This document shows, one piece after another, positions 55,491-64,000 of a stretch of DNA of 64,000 bases (positions within the stretch are counted from its first letter, which is position 1; each line of letters begins with the position of its first letter). Under the pieces are notes generated by a model, which saw nothing but the letters and a program-made list of their open reading frames with translations, ran no database searches and was not told the origin of the DNA. The DNA is from Symbiodinium kawagutii (lineage: Eukaryota; Sar; Dinophyceae; Suessiales; Symbiodiniaceae): positions 111,203 through 175,202 of the forward strand of contig VSDK01024294.1 of the NCBI GenBank assembly GCA_009767595.1, written 5' to 3'. Position numbers and translations under genes: made by a program.

Positions 55491-56016
55491 NNNNNNNNNN
55501 NNNNNNNNNNNNNNNNNNNNNNNNNNNNNNNNNNNNNNNNNNNNNNNNNNNNNNNNNNNNNNNNNNNNNNNNNNNNNNNNNNNNNNNNNNNNNNNNNNNN
55601 NNNNNNNNNNNNNNNNNNNNNNNNNNNNNNNNNNNNNNNNNNNNNNNNNNNNNNNNNNNNNNNNNNNNNNNNNNNNNNNNNNNNNNNNNNNNNNNNNNNN
55701 NNNNNNNNNNNNNNNNNNNNNNNNNNNNNNNNNNNNNNNNNNNNNNNNNNNNNNNNNNNNNNNNNNNNNNNNNNNNNNNNNNNNNNNNNNNNNNNNNNNN
55801 NNNNNNNNNNNNNNNNNNNNNNNNNNNNNNNNNNNNNNNNNNNNNNNNNNNNNNNNNNNNNNNNNNNNNNNNNNNNNNNNNNNNNNNNNNNNNNNNNNNN
55901 NNNNNNNNNNNNNNNNNNNNNNNNNNNNNNNNNNNNNNNNNNNNNNNNNNNNNNNNNNNNNNNNNNNNNNNNNNNNNNNNNNNNNNNNNNNNNNNNNNNN
56001 NNNNNNNNNNNNNNNN
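55491..56016. other. Assembly gap (526 N)
   Basis: Undetermined bases. Just upstream, ACTCAAAAAAAAATTTAGCG repeats occur (55235-55340), which may have caused the break. Confidence 0.95.
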
Positions 56017-56373
56017 TCAGACCACTTCAGCTGTACAGTCTGTCTGTGTTCGGTTTAAAAACGACTTCGAAGTGCAGATTCAGAAGGTCTCACAAAAACA
56101 AAGACCGGAAAACGAAACAACGGCTTAAGCGGATCTCCAAAATCACTCTTTGAGCAATAATGGACAGAAATCGGAGTTGGTATGTACGAATTCGGAGTTT
56201 CGGACTATCTAGATCGATATGAAAATGGAAATCTCTACATCTCAGGTATTACCTCTTCTTGTGTAGAGCATATACCAGGATGACAGCAAAACAACGGCAC
56301 TTAGCTAAAAGCTATGTACAAAGTGCTGGGCAACACTTGGTACTTCCATCTCTTATGAGAAGCTTGTACTTCC

Positions 56374-57190
56374 TTAAATCTTCCTCCAAGTCTTGGTCTT
56401 GCCCTTGCCTTTGCCTTTGCCTTTGCCGATGTAGTACGTGTCTTCTCGGCCATAGAATCTTCTTCCTCGTGACGACCAAGATGACGATGAGTGTGTCCAA
56501 TAATGTTCGTTCTCACGTCCTTGCCATAGACTTCTGTCTTGGTAGTAATCCCATCCTTGCCATTCTTCCTCGGCATCGGAATAGACTACCTCTCCATCGT
56601 CACTTTGCTCTTCTTGTTGCTGTCTTCTCTCCTCTTGTCCTCTTTTCTTCTTCTCATGCTGTCTTTCCTTTCTCGTTTCCTTCTTCTTTCTCTTGGATTC
56701 TCATAGCTCATATTGCAAGGAGTAAGATGGACAAGAATTGGATTGTGGGCATCACCATCACCTTCTGTCAGGTTGAAGATGTTATTGTCTGCAAGCAATA
56801 CAGTTTCATTCACTGAGAAGTCATACTCTCCAACTGCATTCATGCGCTCTTCATCCTCAAACCTTTCAACTTCTTCATACTTGGTTTTCCTTGAGTGACT
56901 CCATTCCAAAACATGAAGAGAACAACAGTCGCCACAACCTTCAGTCTCTTTGGCCAGTATCTCGGTATATGTATCTCGAGTGATTCCATTCAGCGTCTTT
57001 CCCATCTTCGTCAAACCTTCATATGATGCTGAAATGAAGTTCTTCACTCTGATTGGAGGTGATCCTGAGTCATAGTGTCTCAACTTGTGTTGAGTTGCCG
57101 TGTTGACCAACCTCTTCAACAAAGTCTGGATCAGACTCGTCGAGTAAATGGGCATGTCCACACTTTTTCTCCTCCTTCCAGTAGATGGCG
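56374..57190 (-). pseudogene. Frameshifted C-terminal part of the endonuclease-like ORF
   Basis: Continues the ORF at 57131-59593 in shifted frames. The first open part (down to 56586) has MGKTLNGITRDTYTEILAKE, GCGDCCSLHVLEWSHS and GEYDFSVNETVLLADNNIFN, then GDGDAHNPILVHL. DAHNPI resembles the terminal S-D-H motif of endonuclease/exonuclease/phosphatase (EEP) nucleases. After a second shift near 56650-56670 (A-rich codons), another frame reads SDAEEEWQGWDYYQDRSLWQ and ends GKGKGKGKGKTKTWRKI with a stop at 56374-56376. A basic GK-rich tail is, from memory, usual in this dinoflagellate family. No GD-N motif lies between the E and DAH motifs, so a central segment seems deleted or unresolved. The shifts could also be assembly errors. 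Confidence 0.55.
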
Positions 57191-59593
57191 ATGTGGATGG
57201 ATGCTTGTGGCCTCGCAATTCATGAAGATATGGGTGCCAACTTGCCTCATCATTTGAATGAAGTAGTTGTTGAGCTTCCAATCTTCAATCTTGCTTCCAT
57301 TCTCATCCACTGTGCAATCAATCTGCTGATGGTATCTCTCCAGTTGTGTTGGCACTGGACATTTATCAAATCTGCTTCTGCACCATTGACCCAGATTCCA
57401 AAACATCACTGAGATCTGCTTAGAGCTTCTTCCTATGTACTCTGTGTCTTTGTCCTTCACTAGACCTCCTCCAAGGAAACAGCTTGCAAGCAATTGACAA
57501 ACTTGAACATATGCAATCTTGTCATGCTCCTGCAAGTATCCATTGATCACTGAAGTCAGAGTCTCAAAACCCTTTGCAAGATTCATCTTTGCAAATTTCG
57601 AGCGCTTCTCTGCATCCTTCTGGTGATATGGATGAAGTCTAGGATCATCACATTCATAGGTTGTTGTCTTGGCAGTCTCAAGAAGTTGGTTCAAAAGATC
57701 TTCATTCTGGCGTCGATTGATGTACTCTGTCATCAGTTCGTTCTCATCAACCTCATACCAGTGTTCTGATCTTGGTGGTGTTGGTCTACGATACCTCAAA
57801 TGCCAAAACATATGCTGATGCTGAGTGGAGCATGGATATCCTCTATTGTAGAACCCAGTCCAGGCTTCATAGTTGTAGCCAGGGAAGCATTCTTGAAGTC
57901 TTCGAAGTACTGACTTGTGTTCACAGCTTGTGACATCCATTCCTTCATAGAAGATCTTGGCAGCTGCCTCCTCTTGTGAAGAGCTTGCTGGTTCATCCTT
58001 TTTCTCTTCCTCTGGAGTAGCTTCCATTTGATCATCTACAGTAGCAGTACTTGCAGCTTCCACGACCTTCTTCAACTTCTTTTCTTCCTCCTCTTCTTCC
58101 TCTTTCTTCTTAGCCTCTGGCTTCTCCTTCATAGAGGAGTTTGGTGGAGGAACAAAAGGTTCCTTTCCTGGTTCAGTTGGCTCCTGCTTGACTGTCTTCA
58201 GCGGAAAAATGTTCTCCATGACCTTCTTCTGCTGAGATTTGGTCAACATATTCAACCACTGCAGAGCGCAATCAACAAGCAAGTCATCTTCTGATTCCAT
58301 CCTAATGCACTTGCTCTTCTCTGCTTCAATCTCAATGATTTCCTTGTACTTCTTCCTGTCCCTCAAATGCTTGGTTCTCTTCTTCTGCTCAAGCTCTTCC
58401 TTTTTCTTCTTTTTAGCCTCTTCATCCATCATTTTGTAAAAGTTTTCCTTGATGTTCTCACAGGCCGTCTTGAGGGTGTCATACTCACTCATATCCTTTA
58501 TGACATTTGGAAGAAGTTTGGGATACATGTTGATGTAATCCTCATATTTTGTTACTGCAATGGTGAGAATCAACATGTCACATGCTTCTCTTGGAGCATC
58601 GGTGAAGTCAGAAATCTTTGGCATTGGTGCATCTGGATCAATGTCCATAGGATCCACAAAAATGGGTCCAAACGTTTGAATGACTTTCACCATCATCATG
58701 ATGATTCCTTGCTGTCTCTTCTTCAGCTGTTCCAGAAGATCAACATCATTTTCTTCTTGATCAGACCTCTCCTTGGCAACCTTCCAGAGTTGTCCAATGA
58801 TGAAGTTATCTCTTCCAACATAGTAGTCTCCTGGACGGAACTCCGGCATATTTTCTTCAGCCTCCTTGGCTTCTTCTTCATCAGTTTCCTGTCCAGAGCA
58901 ACGACCAGTGGGCGATACCTCTGATTGTTCAGAGCATTCGTAGTCCACATTGAAGGGGTTGAATCTTCCTTCATCAATTTCCTCTTGCAACATCTCCATA
59001 GTGTCTTGAGATTGTTCAGTATCTTCTTCAGCTTCTGCAAAGTTCATCTCAAGTTGTGGAATCTCCAACTCTCCTTCTTCATCAACCAGGTCGTCTTCAT
59101 CATCCACGAAGATAGTTTCTCCCTTGCGATCTGGGGCAACTCGGATTGCCTGACCTTTGTGCCAAAACCATGTGTATCCTTCCAATTTCTTTGACACTTC
59201 AGGTACATCTCCTTTGAGGTCTTTGCATTTGGTCTTAGCCTTGGAAGAACTCAGGAAGGCTTCATGTGTCATGTATTTTGCGTATACTTCTTCAACAAGA
59301 AGCTCTAGTGATGCCTGAGATGTCTTCTTCTTGTCCACATAACTTTGAAGGGATCTCAAGGCTGCTTGACCAAACTCACTGACATACTTCCTCTCAGCAT
59401 TGTTGTTGTACAGTTCAACAGCTACAAGCATCATCCTTGTGGAAAACTTGAAGTGTTGTTCTGGCATCGGCTTGACTGTGCTGTCAATGGCAGGGATAGT
59501 TTCTCCTGGTTTGTAACCAGCTCTGTCAAGATCCAAGAAATCATTGTTGCATGCACTCCCAACATGTGTCCCAATACACCCAACATTCACCAC
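57131..59593 (-). CDS. Retroelement-like ORF: charged N-terminal region plus start of an EEP-nuclease-like domain
   Basis: 820-codon open frame. The first 14 codons (MVNVGCIGTHVGSA) lie in the direct repeat at 59551-60014, so the natural start may be a later Met such as the one at residue 43. The middle is strongly charged: acidic at residues ~160-250, Lys/Glu coiled-coil-like at ~395-440, and acidic/Lys-rich with E and K runs at ~470-560. Near residue 730, VMFWNLGQWCR, and then IFMNCEATS, match in order and spacing the first N and E motifs of EEP (AP-like) nucleases. From memory a multicopy dinoflagellate protein family has this layout. The frame breaks just after EGGEKVW, and the expected remainder continues in other frames. 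Role inferred: DNA-nicking protein of a retroelement. A host gene family is an alternative. Confidence 0.6.
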   Translation of the reverse strand: MVNVGCIGTHVGSACNNDFLDLDRAGYKPGETIPAIDSTVKPMPEQHFKFSTRMMLVAVELYNNNAERKYVSEFGQAALRSLQSYVDKKKTSQASLELLVEEVYAKYMTHEAFLSSSKAKTKCKDLKGDVPEVSKKLEGYTWFWHKGQAIRVAPDRKGETIFVDDEDDLVDEEGELEIPQLEMNFAEAEEDTEQSQDTMEMLQEEIDEGRFNPFNVDYECSEQSEVSPTGRCSGQETDEEEAKEAEENMPEFRPGDYYVGRDNFIIGQLWKVAKERSDQEENDVDLLEQLKKRQQGIIMMMVKVIQTFGPIFVDPMDIDPDAPMPKISDFTDAPREACDMLILTIAVTKYEDYINMYPKLLPNVIKDMSEYDTLKTACENIKENFYKMMDEEAKKKKKEELEQKKRTKHLRDRKKYKEIIEIEAEKSKCIRMESEDDLLVDCALQWLNMLTKSQQKKVMENIFPLKTVKQEPTEPGKEPFVPPPNSSMKEKPEAKKKEEEEEEEKKLKKVVEAASTATVDDQMEATPEEEKKDEPASSSQEEAAAKIFYEGMDVTSCEHKSVLRRLQECFPGYNYEAWTGFYNRGYPCSTQHQHMFWHLRYRRPTPPRSEHWYEVDENELMTEYINRRQNEDLLNQLLETAKTTTYECDDPRLHPYHQKDAEKRSKFAKMNLAKGFETLTSVINGYLQEHDKIAYVQVCQLLASCFLGGGLVKDKDTEYIGRSSKQISVMFWNLGQWCRSRFDKCPVPTQLERYHQQIDCTVDENGSKIEDWKLNNYFIQMMRQVGTHIFMNCEATSIHPHRHLLEGGEKVWTCPFTRRV

Positions 59594-60014
59594 GCAGGTT
59601 GGGAGGTGTGCTTGTGTGTGTGGTCAAGATTGCCATTGTAAAGTTGTGCGCTCCCTTTCAAGAAATCCCGACGGAAAAACGATCGCCACTTAATCATGAA
59701 AATAAACGGAACGACAACCAAGTGACTCGACAACAGCTTCACAGCACGGCTTAAGTTGCAAACACTGAGGCAGCTCTTTTTCACAGGTGGATGGAAGGAC
59801 TGTATCACAAGTTGAAGCCAAGCTGTCAAGCCACAATTGATCGTTCCAAGTGACCAGTGTCACACACACGTTGCATTGTAAATTGCAAAGAGTTGTAAAT
59901 GTAGCAAGCCTCGAAGTTCAAAGTTGCAATCAATCCAAGATTGCAAAAGCCCACAACTGTAATCGTTACCTGTCAAGAAGTTATCAAGTTGTAGGCATGC
60001 AGTCGACAAAACTC
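59551..60014. repeat. Direct repeat, copy 1 (464 bp)
   Basis: Starts ATGCACTCCCAACATGTGTC and ends GCAGTCGACAAAACTC. Differs from copy 2 (60442-60903) only by one extra GT in a GTGTGTG run and one G/A change (AGAGTTGTAA against AGAATTGTAA). Confidence 0.95.
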
Positions 60015-60441
60015 ATCTCCAGGGTGTGGAGGGTGGGTAACAAAAACTACCCTGTCCCTCAGCCATACTGCAAGACAATCCATAAATGCAATCCAAGTCG
60101 TATCCAATCTGAAGATGTAGTGAGTGAATGTGAAATCACAGCATGACACGAACTGCACTGAATCCAAATTCGAAAATCCAAGACATGTACCGCACTGAAT
60201 CCAAAATTGTAAATCCAAATCGCAATCGTAAACTGTGTTCCATCAAAATGTGCTGTGGACTGTCATGCAACAAGGTGAAATCTCCAAGCAAAGCAACTCC
60301 AAGTTAAGCACCGTTACGCAGGTCACTTTAACCAAGGTCAGAGAAACCAGAAACAAAGGACCACGAAGAAGACCGCCAGGAAACACACAAGCACACAAGG
60401 ACAAAGTAGGGAGTACATAACTTTGGGCAAGCCCAAGAGAT
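60015..60441. other. 427-bp spacer between direct repeats
   Basis: No convincing coding frame. Contains an internal repeat (ACTGAATCCAAA followed by TTCGAAAATCCAA, then a similar block) at about 60150-60220. Confidence 0.6.
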
Positions 60442-60903
60442 ATGCACTCCCAACATGTGTCCCAATACACCCAACATTCACCACGCAGGTTGGGAGGTGT
60501 GCTTGTGTGTGGTCAAGATTGCCATTGTAAAGTTGTGCGCTCCCTTTCAAGAAATCCCGACGGAAAAACGATCGCCACTTAATCATGAAAATAAACGGAA
60601 CGACAACCAAGTGACTCGACAACAGCTTCACAGCACGGCTTAAGTTGCAAACACTGAGGCAGCTCTTTTTCACAGGTGGATGGAAGGACTGTATCACAAG
60701 TTGAAGCCAAGCTGTCAAGCCACAATTGATCGTTCCAAGTGACCAGTGTCACACACACGTTGCATTGTAAATTGCAAAGAATTGTAAATGTAGCAAGCCT
60801 CGAAGTTCAAAGTTGCAATCAATCCAAGATTGCAAAAGCCCACAACTGTAATCGTTACCTGTCAAGAAGTTATCAAGTTGTAGGCATGCAGTCGACAAAA
60901 CTC
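60442..60903. repeat. Direct repeat, copy 2 (462 bp)
   Basis: Same sequence and orientation as copy 1. It lies about 40 bp beyond the stop codon of the RT ORF. The unit core can be read as TGCACTCCC...GTCGACA (TG...CA ends), which would suit a long terminal repeat, but no target-site duplication is visible. Confidence 0.95.
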
Positions 60904-60938
60904 CCGACCGCAGGAGAGGCTGGATGCCAACGACCGGT

Positions 60939-63100
60939 TCACCAGCAAGTCTTCTCACTCAGTTTCTGTCTCTTCGTTGCCGCTCTTCTTTCGCCAGCCG
61001 CCGCTGCAGAGGTCTTTGCTTGAATGAACTGATCCCGTGAAGACAACAGCTTATCGAAGAGGTCCATGGGTAGTTTCTTTAAGTCCGGCCTGCATCGAAG
61101 GTTGTTAGAAAATTTCTCAAAGTTGGAATTGGTTAAATCGTCTGCAGGGACGTTCTCTTCTCTCGGGCGCCACTTCAGCTTCATTCTCACTGCAGAATCC
61201 AGCAAAGTCGAGGCCATTTGCAGTGCAAAGGTTGTAGCGGCCACTTCGTAGTCGAATTCCTTTTCTGAATCGATTCATTCGCAAGATTATCAGTTCCACC
61301 TGTGATCACGACTCTGATGTGTAGACCAGGTGGTAGTTTTCCCGGGTCTTCAAGATATCCAAATGCAAAGGTCGCAACATAACTTGCTAAGAGCTCCGCT
61401 GCTGTTGAAGCCCACTGACTATCGCCTCTTTCGTTGAACAACCATGGAAATTCAGAAGGTTCCAATCTCACCGAAAACCAACGTGCTTTTGCAGTATCCA
61501 TGTTGTCAGCAGTGGACCAACCACCAAGTACCACATATCCGTTGGCACACTTTGCATCCGTCCTGAAGCACTCTCCGGGAAGCTGTTGCGGTTGTAGAGC
61601 CTTTACCAAAAATGACCGCACCTTGAGTTGTGACCTGATGAAGTCCAAAGTCGTGAAAACCAATTCAGGGACCTTCAACACTGTGCCTCTACCGATCACA
61701 CTGTACCAAGCATACAAAGGTGCAAGGAAAGGTTTCAACCATGGGAGTATACGAGCAACAAAGGTCATGCGCCCCACAAATTCAATGAAAGAACGTCCAA
61801 GGATCATCCAGTCGTTTTCTTCCAGTTGGTCAATCCAGTCGATGATCCAAGCTCCCCGCTTAGGAGAGATTCCCGCCGCCTGCTGATCATAAGCAATGTG
61901 GTATCCGATGAAATCCACCGCCAGTCCTCCTCTAAACTTGTGGAAAGAGAACGGAGTTCCCAGGATCTCATAGGCAGCGATTATCAACCAGAGATCAACA
62001 AATTTGTGTTCTCCGGTAACCAAAATCTGTAAGTCATCCACATAAGAAAGTTGAAACCACTTTGCTTGGCCCAATATTCGAAGTACCCAGCGACCAACAC
62101 ATCCGAACAAGCGAGACCACCAGTATGAAGCGGAGGATACTCCAAATGTTCCCACAGTATTCAACCAAATGGTTCGATCCCCGTTCTTTGCTCTGCAAGC
62201 TAAAAGTGGCCAGTCACAAGTTCTGATCTTGACCAACCGGTGAGCGTTTGAGATGTCTGCACAAATCACGAAGACTGACTCACAAGATTCCGCTGCTAGC
62301 CGTGTGATTTCCATCACTTCCTCAGGCCCCGGCACTTCCAACCTGTCCAAAATAGTTATGTTGTTGTTGAGGTTCACCCCGTGAGTTCCATCATGCAATG
62401 GCCTGATACGCCCATCCGGTTTCTGCACTGCCCCCATTGCCGCTATCAGCAAAACATCACCATGAGTCTTAGCAGCCGATTCCGTTGTAGCAACCATTCT
62501 ACCGATAGCTTCATCTTTCCGAAAGTGCTCCAGCAATGCATCCGAACTCAACTCAGCAGTTGAATAATTGTCCATCTCTGCTCTGAAGGGGGTCTGGTCC
62601 AAAGATCGAAACTTCTCCCGTTTCCTGAAAACCTGCGGGGTCCTATGGATTTCCTTCTTGTACCCCACTGCAACTCCTTCCGCAAATGATTCTTCACCTT
62701 GTGTCAAGACTTCCCAATCCGGATCCTCCAGTATCCTAAGTGATTGCGCCAACAAATGAAGGAGAAAAGGTTGTCGTTCTGGAACCTGTTTGGCAGTGTC
62801 CTTATCTTGCAACAGTTCAGCAATCTTGCACCTAGCATTGTTTATGCCTGCTGCAGAGAAGGGGGATGAAGCGAAGTGTCCCAGTGCCAGTTGGAAAGAA
62901 GCTTTGCGAAAATCTGATATCTCCGTTTTGATCAATTCAAAAATGATTTCCCTCACATCGTCGGCATGTTGTCTTGCATGAGGCGGCGAAAGCAAACTCC
63001 GCGCTGTATGAGGTTGACTTGAGTGTCTGCATTGGATACAAAGAAGAGGGGGAAAGATCGAATGTGGTTGGTGGAATGCAATTGCACGTTGACGGGCCAA
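60939..63100 (-). CDS. Reverse transcriptase/RNase H protein with one frameshift
   Basis: Retroelement polymerase. In the main frame (63100-61187) motifs occur in order: KPDGRIRPLHDGTHGVNLNN before the fingers, motif A VFVICADISNAHR, motif B TVGTFGVSSASYWWSRL, motif C LSYVDDLQIL, then an RNase H domain with FRTDAKCANGYVVLGGW, STAAELLASYVATFAFGY and GGTDNLANESI. The last RNase H part, LKWRPREENVPADDLTNSNF, and the C-terminus (TKRQKLSEKTCW, stop at about 60942) are in another frame from about 61247. One missing A in the AAAA run near 61258-61262 would explain the shift. All four RNase H acidic positions and the YVDD Asp pair are present. It strongly resembles, from memory, an abundant Symbiodiniaceae RT family. 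No integrase or tyrosine recombinase is seen nearby. The N-terminal ~60 residues are low-complexity, and the true start is uncertain. Confidence 0.75.
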
Positions 63101-64000
63101 CAGGTGGCATTGAGGTGCCGCTGGAGTGGACTTTGCTGTGGCCTGCGTGAAAGGTGATTTGGGACCAGTTCGCGACGGGCGCGGAGTTCTCTGTGCTGTG
63201 CAAATAGTGGGATCTCGTAGTGCTGGCCTGTAGATGGTGCCATGTGCGGGATTGCGCTGCTGGATCTTATGAATGTGGTTAGTTCAACACACACACCCGT
63301 GAATACATATGGTCGTTCCGGGCTGTATGAGGTTCATTGATAAGTTAATACGGGTTTTCAGGAAACAAATTTGTATCTGTTACGATTCGGTTCGCAGCAC
63401 TCCGCTCGTGTGTCACGGTGGTGCCATTGTAGATCGGAAATGCCGCGGCCTGTGAATTTTCCACCATCGTCCCATGTGGTATCATGTTTTCATCCTGTTG
63501 CAATTCTTCACATGTCAGACTGGCTTCGATGTTCATTGTGTGCGCGCTGAAAAAAAATGTGTTTTGGTGTACGGGTGTGGAGTTCTGTTTGGGTCGGTGT
63601 ATGTAAATGTCATGGGTGTGTCGGTGAGTTCACCGAGGCGGTTCGGTTGCCATGACTATTATGAAACCAAAGAATATTTCGAACGGTTTGTGCACTACAT
63701 TTCTTGTTGCATTCTGTTTTGCATATCAGGTCTATATATGTTAATTTAACCGGAGGGGGTATTTGAATCTGCTTACAATCGAGCATTTGATATTAAAGAA
63801 TACAGGTGGAGGTAAGTGTGACGTGTGTTTGTTCCAAAGAAAAGGAATGCTTTGGTGCGCGGATGCGGAGTCAACCACATATCGCTGCAGACACAATGCT
63901 GATGTTGTTCGATCCAGATCATTTTGTGTGTCGGTCGTTGCCTTGCGTCTGTTGCCATTTGAATCTCATGCCAAATCGTGGGGAAGTAGTCAGAAGAAAA
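63101..64000. other. Non-coding flank of the RT ORF
   Basis: GTGTGTCGGTG-rich sequence with two diverged copies of a block around TGTTTTGGTGTACGGGTGTG (about 63555) and TGCTTTGGTGCGCGGATGCG (about 63850). No supported gene; could be the untranslated or upstream part of the retroelement. Confidence 0.4.

Overview
The window looks like nuclear DNA of a dinoflagellate, probably from the Symbiodiniaceae/Suessiales group. The reasons are: short exons sunk in long repeat-rich non-coding DNA; several families of ~70-130 bp elements with terminal inverted repeats (TIRs), some ending at apparent splice sites (introner-like); an FNIP-repeat protein and a reverse transcriptase/RNase H protein that both resemble, from memory, abundant multicopy families in these algae; and no bacterial operon structure. 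No database search was possible, so the species is inference.

Layout. 0-5.3 kb: degenerate TATCC satellite, one exon-like ORF, a 480-bp purine-rich tract, a ~1.1 kb CCATA-like 5-bp satellite and a mirrored 62-bp tandem array. 5.3-27 kb: mostly intron-like or intergenic DNA with dispersed TIR elements, TGGTTAAT-type simple repeats and scattered candidate exons. 27.3-29.1 kb: a two-exon FkbM-type methyltransferase gene (minus strand). 30.8-34.2 kb: several minus-strand exons that may belong to one intron-rich gene. 36.4-38.6 kb: two tandem arrays. 46.4-48.5 kb: a two-exon gene for a ubiquitin-like plus FNIP-repeat protein (minus). 49-54.6 kb: more isolated candidate exons and elements. 56.4-63.1 kb: retroelement-like block (minus) made of a large charged ORF with an endonuclease-like C-terminus, two 99%-identical ~463-bp direct repeats and an RT/RNase H ORF with one apparent frameshift. 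Two assembly gaps lie at 42975-43048 and 55491-56016.

The four strongest genes are all on the minus strand. Candidate exons occur on both strands, and for several the strand cannot be settled by eye. The most interesting system is the set of short TIR elements. One family (A) has at least 16 copies, all in the same orientation, and its end coincides with the 3' splice site of the FkbM intron. Family C has a TIR that reads as a 5' splice site at one end and a 3' splice site at the other, in either orientation. This fits introners, i.e. mobile elements that create introns. Introners are known in dinoflagellates; these particular families cannot be checked against the literature here.
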